Below the pieces are notes generated by a model, which did not search any database, was not told the DNA's origin, and saw nothing but the letters and a program-made list of their open reading frames with translations. DNA of 64,000 nt from Cotesia glomerata (lineage: Eukaryota > Arthropoda > Insecta > Hymenoptera > Braconidae), in assembly GCF_020080835.1 (NCBI RefSeq), contig NC_058160.1, forward strand, positions 18,835,152 through 18,899,151. The letters run 5' to 3'. Every line of letters starts with the position of its first letter. Within the stretch, counting starts at the first letter, position 1. Positions 47,799-59,812 of this stretch are shown here, in pieces. Position numbers and translations under genes: made by a program.

Positions 47799-50791
47799 CT
47801 ACTGGTCCCTTTCTGCGATTTTGTTTTTCAGGAGGTGCTGTGCATAAACTGCAACAGCTGACCAGTTTTCCTCTTGTTTGATCATATAGGTCACCAGGCT
47901 TGAGGGGGAGAGCCTGGTGCCTATGATCTCTTCGGTGCTTCTTCTGTAGTCCTTCCATCGAGCACACTCGAAGAATGTGTGTTCGGCGTCGTCGATTTTA
48001 TCCGGGCAGTATTTGCACGTTGGTGTGCTGTGCAAACCCATCTTGAAAAGATAGGCATTGAACTGCCCATGTCCCGTCAATAGCTGGGTCAGGAAGAAGT
48101 CCGTATCCCCGTGCTTCCGAGAGAGCCAGACGTTGATGTTTGGGATCAGGCGCGCCGTCCATCTGCCCGTCTCTCCCGATGTCCATCGGTCCTGCCACTC
48201 TTGCTGCGTTTCCGCCATTATCCTTGTTCTTGCGTCCTTCATGTTATCATCACTGTCTTTAGCGTCATAGAGTTTTGCTCTTTCGAACGCTAATAGGTCG
48301 ATGGGCGCGGCTCCTGCAACGACCAATACAGCCGCTTCGGAAACTGTGCGGTAGGCGTAGGCAACCCTGAGAGCGCCTCGCCGCTGTACTGCTGCGATCT
48401 TTCGCCGGTAGGTCTTCTGCATTAATATGTCTGCCCATATCTCCGCTCCATAAAGCAGTACCGAGTGGACTGCTTCTAGAAGAACTCTTCTCTTTTTTGT
48501 TCTTGGTCCCATGGTGTTGGTCATAATTCGTGCTAGGCTAGACACAGTCTTGCTGGCTTTCTTGCATGCACTGTCGAGGTGTTCACGGAAAGATAGTTTC
48601 TCGTCTATCATTACCCCTAGATACCGCAGGGCCCTTGTTGACGTCAGCGTTGTTCCTCCCATGTCCATAGCGAATGGTTTTGGAAACCATTTTTGACGGG
48701 TCAAAACGACCATCTCGGTTTTCTGTTTGGCGAGTTTCAGGTGATGCTTATCGAGCCAAGTCTCGACGGTGTCGATGGTTTCCCGAACTAGCAGTTCGGC
48801 CTCTTCCACGCTGTCCGCCACTATAGTAGCTGCAACGTCGTCTGCAAAGCCTGTTAGCTCTACTTGCTCTGGCAACGGGATTTCAAGAAGCTCGTCGTAG
48901 TCTGCGTTCCATAGATCAGGCCCCATTATTGAGCCTTGCGGCACGCCAGCCGTTATGGCGTATTCTTGTGGGCCTTCAGTAGTTTCCACTATTAGCTTTC
49001 TATCGTCAAGGTAGTTGTCGACTAGTGCCAGATTTTCTGGCTCCGCGTCAAACTTGTGCTCCAGAGCGTCTAAAATGTCTCCCCAATTTGCGCTGTTAAA
49101 TGCGTTTTTGACATCTAGCGTGAGGAGAAGACATACTTTACGAGCTTTGAGGCTACCAGTCCATGCTTCTCTCGCTGTCTTTATGACTTTCTTGATCGCT
49201 CCGACTGTCGAACGTCCTTTCCGGAAGCCGTGTTGGTTTGCGGCAAAACCTCCAGCACGGTCTATGTCGTTGCGAAGTCTCCCTTGTAAGAGCTTCTCGA
49301 GCAGTTTTCCAGCAATGTCCAGCATACAGAGTGGTCTAAACGACGAAGGTGTTATGGGGGTTCCCTTACCTTTGTCTAAGAGAACCAATCTCTGCCGTTT
49401 CCAGACCACAGGAAACGTGCCAGTTGCCAAGCATGCGTTGTAGGTGTTCAGGAGTATGTCTGGGTATTCCAGGGCTACAGTTTTGATCACCGATGCCGGG
49501 ATGCCATCAGGTCCTGGTGCCTTTCCTGTTTTGAGTGACTTGGCCGCGTCTTGTAATTCCTTAATTGTGAAGGGTGTTACTTCGCTGTTCTTAGTGTAGT
49601 GTTTCTTCTCCCGCGGTAGGTGTTTGGGGAAAAGCTCCGTTACAATGCTCTCCATCAAGGCAGGAGATTTTGGCGCCTCTGGTGAAGCCTTTCCAAGTCG
49701 TTTGGCGACAATTTGGTAGGCTTTACCCCAGAGGTCATTGTCGAGATCGTTGCAGATCTCTTTCCACAGTTTCGCTTTACTTGCTTTAATGGCTCGGTTT
49801 AGCATCTTTTTGGCCTGCTTGTACTCTTTTGAATACAAGTCCTGGCTTGGGGAGCGTTTCGTAGCTCTCGTTGCTCGGCGACGTAGCTGATGGCATATAT
49901 TGCGAAGTTCTGCTATGTCCGCTGACCACCAGTACGCCGGCCTGTGGAAGCTCTGGTTTTTCAGCCGCGGCATAGAGGCGTCACATGCGGCAGTAATTTC
50001 TTTCATCGTGTTTAGCACTGCCTTTTCTGTCTCGCTGCAGGTATCCGGTGTCGGGTTGTTCTGGAGGATAGACCAGCTTCGTGCGAGTGAAGCTTGCAAT
50101 GCCTCTGGATCAAGCCTTTTGGCATTCCACTTCCGCTTAGAAACGTCGCGTTGTGAAACTGGAGCAAATGCCAATCCAACGCTGAATGTCACAAACTGGT
50201 GATCACTGCCACTGTATTCTTCGGATACTGTCCAGTCTTCAATCATGTTGGCAGTCGTTGGAGTCGCCAATGAGATGTCGAGGATGGATTCTTGGTACCC
50301 TGGTCTTCTAAAGGTCGTGGTGCTCCCAGTGTTCAGCACTATGAGGTCGAGTCTAGCCACGACGTCAGCGACCTCGTTTCCTCTGGTGTCGGAGATAGCA
50401 GCGCCCCACTCAGCCGATTTAGCGTTGAAGTCTCCGGCTACGATAACTTCGCCGTTGAACTTAGTGACCGCATCTTCTATATTTACCAGTTTCTGTCGGA
50501 ACATACTAATCCTTTCGTTAGGTGAGAGATAGACGCTCATGAAGTAGGTTGTGGGGGTTAGAATCCAGACAAAACCTGCTCCACCTCCACTGTTGTTGAC
50601 GGTAACGTTCTTTGTGTTCACAATCCAAATTGCTGCCGTGCCAGTTTCGTCTGCGAGCCATGTTTTACTTTCGATGTTTAGATATTGCTCGTAGATAAAG
50701 CAGACGTCAATTTTACTTCGAAAACACGCTGGCGCAGCAGGTTTTGCGCCAAGGCGCACCTATTCAGGTTGCCTTGTAGTATGCGTGTCAT
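47799..50791 (-). CDS. ORF2 of R1 LINE #2: endonuclease-reverse transcriptase (one frameshift)
   Basis: True start is ATG 50791-50789 (MTRILQGNLNRCALAQ), overlapping the gag stop as ATGA. One base is missing near 50705, so the long open frame is the 986 codons ending at 47799. Endonuclease motifs: FIYEQYLN, GEVIVAGDFNAKSAEW, SGSDHQFVTF. RT: KTGKAPGPDGIPASVI, FRPLCMLDIAGKLLEKLL, QHGFRKGRSTVGAI, LTLDVKNAFNSANW (motif A), AGVPQGSIMGPDLWN (motif B), GFADDVAATIV (motif C, FADD), LRYLGVMIDEKLSF. The C-terminal CX2CX8HX4C finger is CKYC...H...C. All key residues are present, so only the N-terminal frameshift keeps it from being intact. Confidence 0.9.
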
Positions 50792-51174
50792 TTCTGACCT
50801 TTCATGGCTTCTGCAAGTGCTTTGTGGAATGCCCTACACGCTCCAGTGCCAGAAATATGGCATAGACTATCCTGGGCATCTTTGTCCGAAGCACAAAGGA
50901 AGCATTTTAACTTCTCCGTGCAGTTTACGGCCTTGTGGTTCTCTCCGCCACATTTGTAGCAGCACCTGCTTCTGTCTGGTCCCGCACACTGACGTGTTTG
51001 GTGTCCATAACCAAGACATTTAAAACAACGTGTTACTTTTACTACTGGGCGTATACGACAGTTCACCAAACCGATCCGTATACGGGCCTTGTCAAGGGCC
51101 TTAATCGCACTGGGCTCGTCTAGTTCGCAGAAGGCTGCCCGATTACCTCGTGGTGTGGGTTTTGTCAAATTTAC
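50788..51174 (-). pseudogene. gag C-terminal part of R1 LINE #2 (5'-truncated)
   Basis: Open from the truncation to TGA 50790-50788. KARIRIGLVNCRIR precedes three zinc knuckles: CFKCLGYGHQTRQC, CYKCGGENHKAVNC and CFLC...H...C. About 128 codons remain of a protein that is usually three to four times longer. The same layout as the gag of R1 #1, but clearly a different lineage by sequence. Confidence 0.85.
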
Positions 51175-51381
51175 CCTTTTGAGCTCGAAGAGCTCAAAAG
51201 CTTAAAACAGCTACTTTTTTTATAGAGCTCAAAAAAGTACATCGATTGTCGCCAACCACGTGAAAATCGGTTGATTCATTCGAAAATTATAACAGTTTGA
51301 AAATTATAAAAATTGTGTTTCATCGAACTTTGATAAGACTTTTGAGCTCGAAGAGCTCAAAAGCATAAAACAGCTATTTTT
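51175..51381 (+). mobile_element. MSF fragments between R1 #2 and MSF copy 7
   Basis: TTTTGAGCTCGAAGAGCTCA at the start and again near 51341, with CGCCAACCACGTGAAAATCG between: pieces of the MSF 3' half, partly duplicated, cut by the start of copy 7 after ACAGCTATTTTT. Confidence 0.7.
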
Positions 51382-51557
51382 AACTTCCCGCTAAGAAAAT
51401 CGAAGATTTTCAAAAATCGAAGATTTTCAAAAATCGGGAAGTTATTGTTTTCACCCCGTTTTGCAAAAATCGAGTTTTCATCAGATCTCAACGTTTTAAG
51501 GTCACAAGAAGCTTCCCTGACTATCCCTGCGAGGTTGTCACGGTGTCTGTATGTATG

Positions 51558-51885
51558 TTTTTGTAAAGAGGTACGAAAAAGATCTTCAAAAGACACCGGT
51601 ATCAGTTAACTCTGCCGCCCATCTTCCGGCAGATATCGATAGTCGGTAGTGTGGAGATTTTACCCACTAAAAACATTCCTCTTCCCCTCTCCCCTAGATG
51701 GTACGGGGAGGACTGGATTGGAACCGCGTTAGCATTACTTCAATCCAGTCGTGCTGCGTCTCACGACGCCTACTCCTGGCTACTGGTCCCTTTCTGCGAT
51801 TTTGTCTTTCAGGAGGTGCTGTGCATAAACTGCAACAGCTGACCAGTTTTCCTCTTGTTTGATCATATAGGTCACCAGGCTTGAG
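51558..51885 (-). mobile_element. 5'-truncated copy of R1 #2, 3' end only
   Basis: Nearly identical to about 47572-47900 of R1 #2. Flanked by GTCTGTATGTATG on both sides (51545-51557 and 51886-51898): a perfect 13-bp target duplication at the edge of the microsatellite. Poly-A tail reduced to about five residues. Confidence 0.9.
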
Positions 51886-51892
51886 GTCTGTA

Positions 51893-51897
<5 letters not shown>

Positions 51898-51930
<33 letters not shown>
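51898..51930 (+). repeat. (TG)n between two R1 insertions
   Basis: About 16 TG units directly before the T-run of R1 #3. Confidence 0.95.
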
Positions 51931-52741
<811 letters not shown>

Positions 52742-53424
52742 TATGTGAACCGCTTATAACTTTTGAACGGCTCGACCGATTTCATCGCGGTTGGTGCCAT
52801 TCGAAAGAGCTTGACCGAACTTAGATTTTGAAAACTATTTGGACCGATTCAGATCAATAGATTTTGAGAAATCTTCAAAAAACTAAAAAAAAAAATTTTA
52901 TCAAATGTGGTTTTTTTGGAATAACTTTTAAACGGCTTAAAGGTTCAATTCCAAAAACTAATCAGCTCTTAACCTCAAAAAACCACGTCGATCGCCACCA
53001 GTCCGGTCGAAATCGGTTGATTCGTTCGAGAGATATCGTGAACGAAAGAAAACCGAAAAAAGTGTTTTTTCGGAATAACTCCGAAAATTCTAGCGTGATC
53101 AATTCAAAATTTAAGATTCTTTGTGAGGCTTAAAAAACTGCGTCGAATTCTTCTGACCGCGTAAAAATCGGTTTATTCATTCAAAAGTTATTACGGTTTA
53201 AATATTCAAAAAATAGTGTCTTATCAAATCTCTATCAGACTTTTGAGCTCGAAGAGCTTTAAAGCATAGGAAAGCAATTTCTTTGAGCTCGGAGAGCTCA
53301 AAATAACCCATAAATTGTATTTTTGAGCTCGAAGAGCTCAAAAACGTCATTGGTGCAATTTTAAGCGCCTAAGTATGGAATTAGCGGGAAATTGCAGGGA
53401 TGGCCTTCAGGGTCAACCGTTTTC

Positions 53425-54321
53425 CTAATTTTTTTTTTCTAAGATAGGATCTGTTTGCTTTTTCTCCAGAATATTTATTGCCGTTTCAGCCATTTCTTTT
53501 ACCAGCTCATTTTTCACCCCGACAGCTTGTAAAACTTCTTTCAAAATTCGGACGTCCGTTTCACCATTGTGAGCACCGTCAGTCGAATTGTCACCAAGAA
53601 ATTTCAAGGCCAAATTTGTTAACTTCAATCCATTTTTTTCTTTTTTAATTTCTGGTAAATGTTTTTTTAGTATAGGTAGAGTGTCTGAAAAACCTTTTAC
53701 AATAGATAAAAATTCACTCAGTAAGCCATAATATTTCAAATGGCGCAATATCATTAAAGCATCAAATCTAAATGCATTGTGAGCCACTAATATTAATTTT
53801 TTATTAGTTTTTTTTTAAAAAGCTATAAAACTTTTTAAACCATCTTCAATAGACAAACTTTCAAGACAAGTATTATGTAGATGTAACTTGTTTTGTTTTA
53901 TATGAAGTCCTGTTACTTTTGATGCATGATAATTCATTTTTGTAGGAAACATGTATACATTCAATGTTTTAGTTTCATGATGCAGATATTTGACATATTT
54001 CATCAGAGTTTGGAATACCAGTGGTTTCTAAGTCAAAAATTACAAGTTCACATTGCATTGGATCATTATTTTCATTAACATCCGTGAAGTTTTTGATTAA
54101 TTCTGAGAGTCCATCAAGATCACACTCTGTTTGATGTGAAGTTCCTTCTTTACGTTCCTTGCTTGCAATTTTACCAGCTCGTTTTTGTTTTCGAAATTAT
54201 CGGCGACTTTTAAAGCCATACGTTTGAGAAATTTTATATTTCTTAATCTTTACTTAATCTTTACGTTGTCTGAAGCATTTAGTTTTTTGACCACATGACA
54301 GGGATAGTTTATCGTAAACAT
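53425..54321 (-). pseudogene. DEDDh exonuclease segment of the Mutator-like gene
   Basis: Reads QCELVIFDLETTGIPNSDE (Exo I, D and E of DLETTG), then after a shift HETKTLNVYMFPTKMNY, VAHNAFRFDALMILRHL (Exo II, HNA...D), and DGAHNGETDVRILKEVL (Exo III, H...D). The four acidic residues and the His of a DnaQ-like 3'-5' exonuclease are all visible, but at least two frameshifts separate the pieces. Upstream, KIKKYKISQTYGFKSRR is the basic linker after the transposase. It ends at LEKK beside the tail of MSF copy 7. Confidence 0.75.
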
Positions 54322-54437
54322 TAGGGTGCTTTTTTTTTCAACTATTTTTTTTTTTTTCGGTCCCATCGTGAAATTTTGTTGAAAGTATCAAAAAAAAAAA
54401 ATACCCTGAAAGTTGGGGCCCTTAATATTAATATTAA

Positions 54438-55652
54438 CCCTAGCGGTTTCACCGCCACGATTATAATATGGTCAATTCAGGGTCAAACATTAGTCTACAT
54501 GAAGTGATTTGACGGTTTACATTAGGTGTCATTGTGAACAATTTTGACGATTGATTTACCGACTGTAGATCCGAGAAATACCTTTTTCTGCGGGTGAACT
54601 TACGGTGATCTGACCGACATTTGACCATCAATTCACCCGCATATAACTGACAAACAACTAGCTCATTACGGTCGATTCACCGTATCATCGTAGGAATCCG
54701 ATGAAAGAAAATAGGTGTATTCACCCAGAATAATCGATATTCAGCTCGTATAATGTTCGCGTATACGATAATATTAAAAAAAAAAAAATTCAATGTAAAA
54801 TCACTTCGCCCAGACCGGGGATCGAACTCGGATCATCTGATTGACAGTCAAGGGATTTTCCTGTAATGCTATCCCAGACGTGCATTAAAGATGCATTTTA
54901 ATCACCATCTATTTTACGGATACTTAATTTAGTTTTGATAATTATTTCTATTCCATGAATTCTAAATAATAAATCATTCTGTGAATTTATCACCCAAAAT
55001 AAATGCATTAAATTTTATTAATCAAAAAAAAATTTTTTTTTAATTTCATGAGGCTATGTTGAATTTAAAATTTCATAAAAAAAAAATCCTGAAATTTCAC
55101 AAAAATTTATAAAAGGTGTTTTTTTTTATAATATCAAAAATTATAGTGACTGAATCCTTTTTCAAATTATTTTTATTAACTATTTATTTATATTTTATTA
55201 GCCTCATATATTATTTTATGAAATTTTTTTACATTTACAAATAAAACTTCACCCAGCAATTTAGCAATGGATCGCTGGTATAAAATTTCTTCTTTACCGT
55301 TACTATCTTCTTTACCGCCATTTGACCTGAAATTCGCTCGCAGACTACCGTGGATTCACCACCGAAATACTCTTTATTCACCGAATTTTTACTAGTCATT
55401 CACCGTTGTATTTATGTCTGAAGACAATCAAGGGGTCGGAAAATCATAGTTATTGAGTGGAAAAAAAATGGAGAAAATCTTGTGAATGTTCATTGTATGA
55501 ACCATGCAATCACCGTCAGAACATTTCACAACTTCACTTATTTTTCACCGTTGAACGACGGTTGTTCAATCGCAAATAGACTTTTTTTCATCGGTAAAGT
55601 GAATTCACCGTCGTTTGACCGTAGTTTGGCCGTCACCAGGAATCCGCTAGGG
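54438..55652. mobile_element. CCCTAGCGG-ended element E3
   Basis: Ends CCCTAGCGGTTTCACCGCCA and, inward from the right, CCCTAGCGGATTCCTGGTGA. AA on both sides (54436-54437, 55653-55654). The right arm of the surrounding hAT element (56327-56345) shows the uninterrupted target, confirming a 2-bp duplication. Subterminal CGGTGAA/TTGACCGT motifs match E1. tRNA-like module at 54803-54886. Confidence 0.9.
54803..54886 (-). ncRNA. tRNA-like module T7 (Asp-GTC-like loop)
   Basis: A-box-like TAGCATTACAGG, an anticodon-type loop CTGTCAA (54847-54841, anticodon GTC, as in tRNA-Asp) and B box AGTTCGATCCC (54828-54818). A T12 run follows about 25 bp on. It lies about 365 bp from the left end of E3 and points to it. 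GTCTGGG occurs at both ends of the module as a direct, not inverted, repeat, so there is no proper acceptor stem. Confidence 0.55.
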
Positions 55653-56435
55653 AAGACCTCGATCCAGGCGTTTAAAGATTTCCCCTTAAAAAAGCACAGA
55701 AACTTTGGCTTTTTTATGTTTAAATTTCTATAGCTCAGTGGCATTTCATAGCATTGCTTCGACCATGGACGGGTTTTTTTCAGAATTGAATGCTCTACAA
55801 AAGTGTCCACTGCGGCCAAGCCGTAACTCGAACCGGTGAGGTAGTATAGGCCTCTAAACTTGATTTTTCTATGAAATTCGCGTTTTTTCGCATTTAAAGT
55901 CGCTAAAATCGATATTTTCGGAGATATTTAATAATATTTTTAAAAGATATTTTTTTATAATTTGACGCAATTTTCGATAAACATTTGAAATTACTAAAAA
56001 TATCTCTGAAAATTTTGATTTTAGCGATTTGGTGCTATGGATCTTTTTTGTAGGAAATTTTTCTGTAGCTCTTGTTATTCACGAGATAAATGCGAAAAAA
56101 CACGAATTTTATAGAAAAATCAAGTTTAGACGCCTGTACTACCTTGCCGGTTTGAGTTATGGCTTGGCCGGAATGGATACTTTTGTAGAGCATTTAATTC
56201 TGAAAAAAACCCGTCCATGGTCGAAGCAATGCTATGAAATGCCACTGAGCTATAGAAATTTAAACATAAAAAAGCCAAAGTTTCTATGTTTTTTTAATGG
56301 GAAATTTTTAAACGCCTGGGTCGAGGTCTTAATATTAATATTAAGGGCCCCAACTTTCAGGGTATTTTTTTTTTTTTGATACTTGCAACAAAATTTCACG
56401 ATGGGACCGAAAAAAAAAAGCACCCTAGTAAACAT

Positions 56436-57205
56436 ATTCTATATATTTTGTGCTATAATTTTTTTGACAAACAGCTGCAGCTACTCTATAGTCGAATGAT
56501 TCAGATGAGCCATAAAATTTATTTTTTGGATGTTTATTTATCACAATGTTGTTAAATGATTCATTGCTTTGCGATGAACCACATGGTGCTAACTTTGATG
56601 CATTGGCTGACAGCTTATCAAAGATGTTATTGAGATTTTCGAATAACTTTGGGTCAGTTAAAGGTTGTTTTTTGGGTAAATCTTTGTAAATAAAATTATT
56701 CTCTTTTTCGTGGCATTTTAGCCACTCTCCGCATTTATCGTGATTTCCGTATACATGAGGAACAATATTTGACAAAGCTTCGGCAGCAGCTTCAACATTA
56801 TTTTGTTGTGATTTAAAACACGGACAAACGTCTGTCCGAAATAATTTACAACCTTTGCAGATAAACCCAATTTATATAAACGTGAATTTCAATTTTTTTT
56901 GGCATGCTTAGAATCAGACCATTTTTCAACTTAATGCGATGCTTCTCGACGAATTGCTGCTATTGCTGAAGAGTCATCGTCACCGATTAAGACAGAAATA
57001 ATCACATTTTCTTCCTTCAAGAGTTTATTGTTAGTAACTAATTCCACAGACATATCAGGTTCCATAGCTCGTGCAGATCCATCAAAATTTTCACGACAAT
57101 CGTGATCACTTTTGGGATGACCGTGTTCACATCTTGAACATCTTGTTGAACGAGTGTTGTAAGAAATCACTTTACCACTATAATATCCAATCAGTGACGT
57201 ATATC
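56436..57205 (-). pseudogene. Mutator-like transposase core segment
   Basis: From a TTCCAG acceptor: YTSLIGYYSGKVISYN, CSRCEHGHPKSDHDCREN, FDGSARAMEPDMSVELV, ISVLIGDDDSSAIAAIRREA, then an in-frame TAA and VEKWSDSKHAKK. After a shift, SNIVPHVYGNHDKCGEW, KLAPCGSSQSNESFNN and SSESFDYRVAAAVCQKNY. GDDDSS and MEPD carry likely catalytic Asp residues, and the CxxC/His-Cys cluster is the family zinc-binding motif. The end at YIEYVY is cut by the hAT insertion. Confidence 0.75.
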
Positions 57206-57319
57206 CTGGAACAAAATCACTTATTTTAACTCACATCTCTTTATCGCTGTATATTTAATTAGCGTAAATTAATATGCAATAATGTTATGATCGTATGACA
57301 TCAAATATACCGTTTTTAC

Positions 57320-57447
57320 TATTGTAAGAATGACCTGATGATCGTTTAGTCCATGCAGTATCTCTGGAAGCTTTTATAGGTGTCGGAGTAGGAGGGTCAG
57401 TAGGATTAGGATTCTCAATAGAATTGTGAGTAACCAAAGGAGTATCA
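57320..57447 (-). pseudogene. Mutator-like gene, middle exon
   Basis: Between TTATTCCAG (acceptor) and a GT donor: DTPLVTHNSIENPNPT, then RDTAWTKRSSGHSYNS. The W-KR-SG-YNS motif precedes the transposase core in this family. Confidence 0.6.
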
Positions 57448-57473
57448 CTGGAATAACCACACAGTATATAATA

Positions 57474-59812
57474 ACACCGGTCAACACAATTTTTGGGTCT
57501 AACTTCTACATGTTAAATTTTGGTTTCTCCTACCACAAAAATAAGGAAAAAAATTTTTTTTCCGATTAAAGTTTGCTTTTGTAGAAACTAGGACAATTTT
57601 TCAATTTTTCGGCGAAAATGATTGATTTTTATGTTTTTTCTACACTTCCACTGTAAATTATAGTTAGAAAACATTTTTTTAGATAGAAGAGTCTTTTTTA
57701 TTCAAGATTTGTGATAAACAATGATATATAGATGTAAAATAACAAGAAATTAATGTCTAAAAGTGAATATTTTTCGTATTTCTTTTATGCTCGTATGAGC
57801 TCTCTCGTACTAAGCCCCAAATGTAATCTCCCATCATATTCTCGTTGTACTGCCCTTGATATCGCCGTTCAAAGTCCATCACATCTTGGTGAAAACGTTC
57901 TCCTTGTCCCTCGGAGTAGGCCCCCATGTTGTCTTTAAATTCGTCCAGATGAGAATGTAGCATATGAAGTTTATGAGACATTCTGCAGCCCATAACTTTA
58001 AAGCTTTCAAGCATTTTTTCAATCAATTCTGCATAGTTAATAGCTCTATGATTCCCAAGAAATTCATCAACTACTGCTTTAAAACTTTCCCAGGCTGGTT
58101 TTTCACGAGCATTGAGAAGCTTCGTAAAGTCATCACTCTTCATTATTTGTTTTATTTGCGGTCCAACGAAAATACCTCCTTTAACTTTAGCTTCAGATAA
58201 TTTGGGAAAAAATCCCCTTAAATATTTGAAAGCTTTAGAGCTTGGATCCAGAGCTTTTACGAATTGCTTCATTAGCCCTAATTTTATATGTAACGGTGGC
58301 ATTAATATGCTTTGAGGCTTTACGATTGGTTCCGACTTTACATTATGTTTCCCAACCTGAAATTCGACGCGATCAGGCCATTTACGCTGTTGATAATGAA
58401 CTGAGTCAGCTCTGCTGTCCCATAAACAAAGGTGACATGGATATTTAGTATATCCACCTTGCATTCCCATCAAGAAACCAACCATTTTAAAATCACCGAT
58501 GACTGGCCATTGGTATTCTGTGTATTTAAATTTTTCTAGTATGATTTTCACACTATCATAGCTTTCTTTTAACAATACAGAGTGTGCTAGAGGAAGACTA
58601 GGCAATTCGTTTCCATTGTGGAGCAGAACTGCTTTTAAGCTTTTTGAAGAGCTATCGATAAAAAGCCGCCAGTCAGATGCTACAAATGGTATTCCGATTT
58701 CATTAAACAAATCAGTCACGTTGTTGCAGTAACAAATACCGGCTTCTTTTGCAAAAAAACATGAAAAAGTTTTATGGCGCTCTCTTTGATCAGTTATTTT
58801 TACACCATCTTCAAGCAAGTTCCATTGCTTTAGTCGTGAACCTAGAATCTCTGCTTTATTTTTGGATAAGTTCAGGTCTCGTACTAAATCATTAAATTCA
58901 CTTGAGCTAATAAAATGTGGCCCAAAACTTTGCGATTTTGTCATGAAATCACTACCATCAGTGTTGGTTAGTGGTGCACTGGATCCTGTTGAACTTTGTG
59001 ACGCTTGAACTTCAAAGCTATCTAATCCTGAACGTGCCGGCACAGGCAAATTTTCGTCGTGAGGTATCGGAGATGATGTTGAAGGAAGATCAGGATAAAA
59101 AATCTTTTCTGCATTTTTACCAGATCGACGCTTACTTGGATTAACCATACAAAAATAACAGTCATGGACGTGATCACTAGGTTCCCTCCAAATCCTTGGC
59201 ATCGCAAACTTCATGTGTCGATTTTCTCCTCGATACCAAGCTAGAAATAACAAAATTACAACGGGTGTAATTAAAATTTGCTCGACAATTTTAAAAATCT
59301 TAAATTTTGATTTTTTACCTTCTAAAGTATTTTTACAACTAACGCAGGCGAAGTGAGGCACCCAATTTTCATTTTGATTACTGATTTTCAGGTTAAAATA
59401 GGCTTCATAGGCTTCGCAAAGTTTTAAATTTGTTAATAAAGCGAATTTTTTACTTCTAACTTTAATAAATTCACCGCAAATAAAACAAAATGAATCAACA
59501 TCATTTTTACACTGTTTTACTGCCATTTTCCAACTGAGTCATACACAAATATAGTTGTTACAGCTGTAATAAACAAGTTAACATTCACTACTGTGCCTCT
59601 TACAAATAATAATACAGTTTACTTTCGGGTTAATCAAAGTGCTGCCATCTTTTGTTCATGAAATGAATTAAATCATACTTATCGTCATAAATCAGATCAA
59701 AGCAAACTTTATGAACTAAATATGAATATTTAAGTGTTTTTCAGTGTCTAGAATCAGAATTTAAGCAAGAGAACAGAAACCCAAAAAAAATATTTTTTTT
59801 GTTGACCTGTGT
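57474..59812 (-). mobile_element. DNA transposon with an intact 589-codon ORF
   Basis: Ends ACACCGGTCAACA and, inward from the right, ACACAGGTCAACA. Just inside, both arms have TTTTTTGGG-type sequence. A single large minus-strand gene fills it. It sits between exons of the Mutator-like gene. Target duplication not clear. Superfamily unknown. Confidence 0.6.
57757..59526 (-). CDS. 589-residue putative transposase of an unnamed arthropod family
   Basis: Uninterrupted ORF, start MAVKQCKNDVDSFCFICGEF. N-terminal zinc-binding part (CFIC near residue 14, CVSC near 62, HDCYFC near 120), then a low-complexity Ser/Pro linker (about 150-200). The large core has PFVASDWRLFIDSSSKS, QWPVIGDFKMVGFLMG, GGYTKYPCHLCLWDSRAD, MPPLHIKLGLMKQFVKAL, SEAKVKGGIFVGPQIK, NYAELIEKMLESFKVMG and SEGQGERFHQDVMDFE. 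I recall many unnamed arthropod proteins with the same LPPLHIKLG and GERFHQD motifs. A DDE/RNase H-type transposase (Asp in IGDF, Glu in GERFHQD) is inferred from the TIRs and repeated nature. It ends with a basic EHKRNTK tail. Confidence 0.65.
   Translation of the reverse strand: MAVKQCKNDVDSFCFICGEFIKVRSKKFALLTNLKLCEAYEAYFNLKISNQNENWVPHFACVSCKNTLEGKKSKFKIFKIVEQILITPVVILLFLAWYRGENRHMKFAMPRIWREPSDHVHDCYFCMVNPSKRRSGKNAEKIFYPDLPSTSSPIPHDENLPVPARSGLDSFEVQASQSSTGSSAPLTNTDGSDFMTKSQSFGPHFISSSEFNDLVRDLNLSKNKAEILGSRLKQWNLLEDGVKITDQRERHKTFSCFFAKEAGICYCNNVTDLFNEIGIPFVASDWRLFIDSSSKSLKAVLLHNGNELPSLPLAHSVLLKESYDSVKIILEKFKYTEYQWPVIGDFKMVGFLMGMQGGYTKYPCHLCLWDSRADSVHYQQRKWPDRVEFQVGKHNVKSEPIVKPQSILMPPLHIKLGLMKQFVKALDPSSKAFKYLRGFFPKLSEAKVKGGIFVGPQIKQIMKSDDFTKLLNAREKPAWESFKAVVDEFLGNHRAINYAELIEKMLESFKVMGCRMSHKLHMLHSHLDEFKDNMGAYSEGQGERFHQDVMDFERRYQGQYNENMMGDYIWGLVRESSYEHKRNTKNIHF

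Larger units (their letters stand above)
47551..51174 (-). mobile_element. R1-clade LINE #2, almost full ORF2, inserted in (TG)n
   Basis: The 3' end is a 27-base poly-A (T-run 47551-47577) immediately after GTGTGTGTGT of an MSF microsatellite. 3' UTR about 220 bp (GCGGCAGAGTTAACGATACC in element sense). ORF2 50791-47799, gag C-terminal part 51174-50788. It is 5'-truncated inside gag at about 51174. A second, 3'-terminal copy lies at 51558-51885 and is nearly identical, so the lineage was recently active. The 5' junction is MSF sequence other than TG, so the duplication is not readable. Confidence 0.85.
54322..56427. mobile_element. hAT-type MITE/foldback inserted in the Mutator-like gene
   Basis: Ends TAGGGTGCTTTTTTT / GCACCCTA with long inverted arms (about 330 bp excluding the nested element: AGTATC, GTTGGGGCCCTTAATATTAA, CATGGACGGGTTTTTTTCAG). 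Perfect 8-bp duplication GTAAACAT at 54314-54321 and 56428-56435. Removing it restores the YIEYVYDKLSLSC reading of the host gene. E3 is nested in its left arm. Non-coding. Confidence 0.9.

Noticed and set aside
48058..50532. Many plus-strand ORFs of 60-140 codons
   Set aside because: They lie antisense to the R1 ORF2 and its GC-richer sequence; no motif of their own.
55538..56435. ORFs shared between 55538-55819 and 56029-56435
   Set aside because: They are the two inverted arms of the hAT foldback read on opposite strands.
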